Positions 19,905-20,269 of a DNA stretch of 20,269 nt are shown in pieces. The stretch spans positions 1-20,269 of the forward strand of contig CALJJF010000143.1 of the NCBI GenBank assembly GCA_937973935.1, read 5' to 3'. The notes under the pieces were generated by a model. It ran no database searches and was not told the DNA's origin. It saw only the letters and a program-made list of their open reading frames with translations. Position 1 is the first letter of the stretch; every line of letters begins with the position of its first letter. Source of the DNA: MKRK01 sp001896915 (GTDB lineage: Bacteria; Bacillota; Clostridia; Oscillospirales; Acutalibacteraceae). The position numbers and the translations under genes were made by a program.

Positions 19905-20269
19905 CAGAAAACGATCGAAAAAGAGTATACGTCACAGCCAGCTTTCCCAACGGATTTTGTTTCAATATACCGCTTCTCTGGTTGGTTTGGTTTTGGGTAT
20001 CGTGATGTTTCTTTCTTTTGCAAGATACTTTTATTCCCTATATAGCTGGCAAAGTAGGGACTTGATTTATCGCATTGCCCATATTTTTTTGGATAATATT
20101 TATTTTTTAGTGGGGGGCATACTGGTAACAGGGGTAGGTTTGATTACTTATTATTTCCTGTTAAAACCCCTGCGGTATCTGGATGAGATCGTAGAAGCCG
20201 CCGAACAGCTTGTACAGTTGCCGGATAGACCAATTGAATTGTCTCGTGTGATGAGGAACACACAGGATG
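19897..20269 (+). CDS. VanS-like sensor histidine kinase, N-terminal part (cut by window end)
   Basis: Starts at TTG 19897, overlapping the response-regulator stop by 8 bases, with GGGTAGGG just upstream. The 124 codons seen read MSNRKRSKKSIRHSQ and a basic N-terminus. A first membrane segment lies about residues 24-44 (YTASLVGLVLGIVMFLSF). A very short outside loop and a second segment follow at about 68-90 (IYFLVGGILVTGVGLITYYF). Then comes PLRYLDEIVEAAEQLV, the HAMP-like linker typical of VanS (LDEVVEAA). The dimerisation histidine and ATPase domain lie beyond the window. The very small extracellular loop fits VanS-type, antibiotic- or lipid-sensing kinases rather than large-domain sensors. 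Confidence 0.88.
   Translation, partial: MSNRKRSKKSIRHSQLSQRILFQYTASLVGLVLGIVMFLSFARYFYSLYSWQSRDLIYRIAHIFLDNIYFLVGGILVTGVGLITYYFLLKPLRYLDEIVEAAEQLVQLPDRPIELSRVMRNTQD

Noticed and set aside
1..20269. CRISPR array, tRNA/rRNA genes, insertion sequences or phage genes
   Set aside because: I saw no regularly spaced repeats, cloverleaf-like sequences, transposase or integrase motifs; the window reads as ordinary chromosomal backbone with a few accessory genes.

Overview
The window looks like chromosome of a motile, low-to-mid G+C Gram-positive anaerobe of the class Clostridia. The evidence is the gene content: a B. subtilis-like flgK-flgL-fliW-csrA-flagellin order, a CtsR-McsA-McsB-ClpC heat-shock operon, a clostridial-type nifS/nifU pair followed by a TSCPD-motif protein, strong AGGAGG ribosome binding sites and a secreted protein ending in a type I dockerin. 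The dockerin suggests a plant-polysaccharide degrader of the Oscillospiraceae/Ruminococcaceae or Acetivibrio kind, but no species can be named from this sequence.

Layout. 1-2850 is flagellar: the tail of flgK, then flgL, fliW, csrA and a short flagellin gene behind its own sigma-28-type promoter. The flagellin leader carries what looks like a CsrA-binding hairpin. 2976-4486 (minus strand) holds an S1-domain RNA-binding protein and an unrecognised 116-residue protein. 4681-6048 is a MATE-family exporter. 6172-8019 is an exported SGNH-hydrolase-like protein with a carbohydrate-binding-like module and a dockerin. 8084-8197 (minus) is an unlisted 37-residue cysteine-rich membrane peptide. 8469-13039 is ctsR-mcsA-mcsB-clpC, expressed from a promoter embedded in a double CtsR operator. 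13040-13511 is a mostly non-coding or decayed stretch. 13512-15413 is the Fe-S/sulfur operon (cysteine desulfurase, scaffold, TSCPD protein). 15414-15660 is a compact regulatory region with two face-to-face promoters. 15661-17125 is an overlapping pair of uncharacterised clostridial proteins (DUF6323/DUF6179-like). 17224-17946 is a small exported, membrane-tailed protein. 18009-18983 (minus) is a Gfo/Idh/MocA oxidoreductase. 19209-20269 is a VanR/VanS-like two-component system, with the kinase cut by the window end.

How the parts work together. FliW and CsrA are the known partner-switch pair that meters flagellin translation, and both their genes and the target leader are here in sequence. 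CtsR, McsA, McsB and ClpC form one self-controlled protein-quality module: repressor, activator, arginine kinase and unfoldase. The nifS/nifU pair supplies sulfur and assembles Fe-S clusters. 

The least explained parts are the convergent promoters at 15.5-15.6 kb, which predict a roughly 108-nt antisense RNA against the leader of the DUF6323/DUF6179 pair, the hidden cysteine-rich peptide gene, and the S1-gene promoter whose 19-bp spacer is exactly an inverted repeat.
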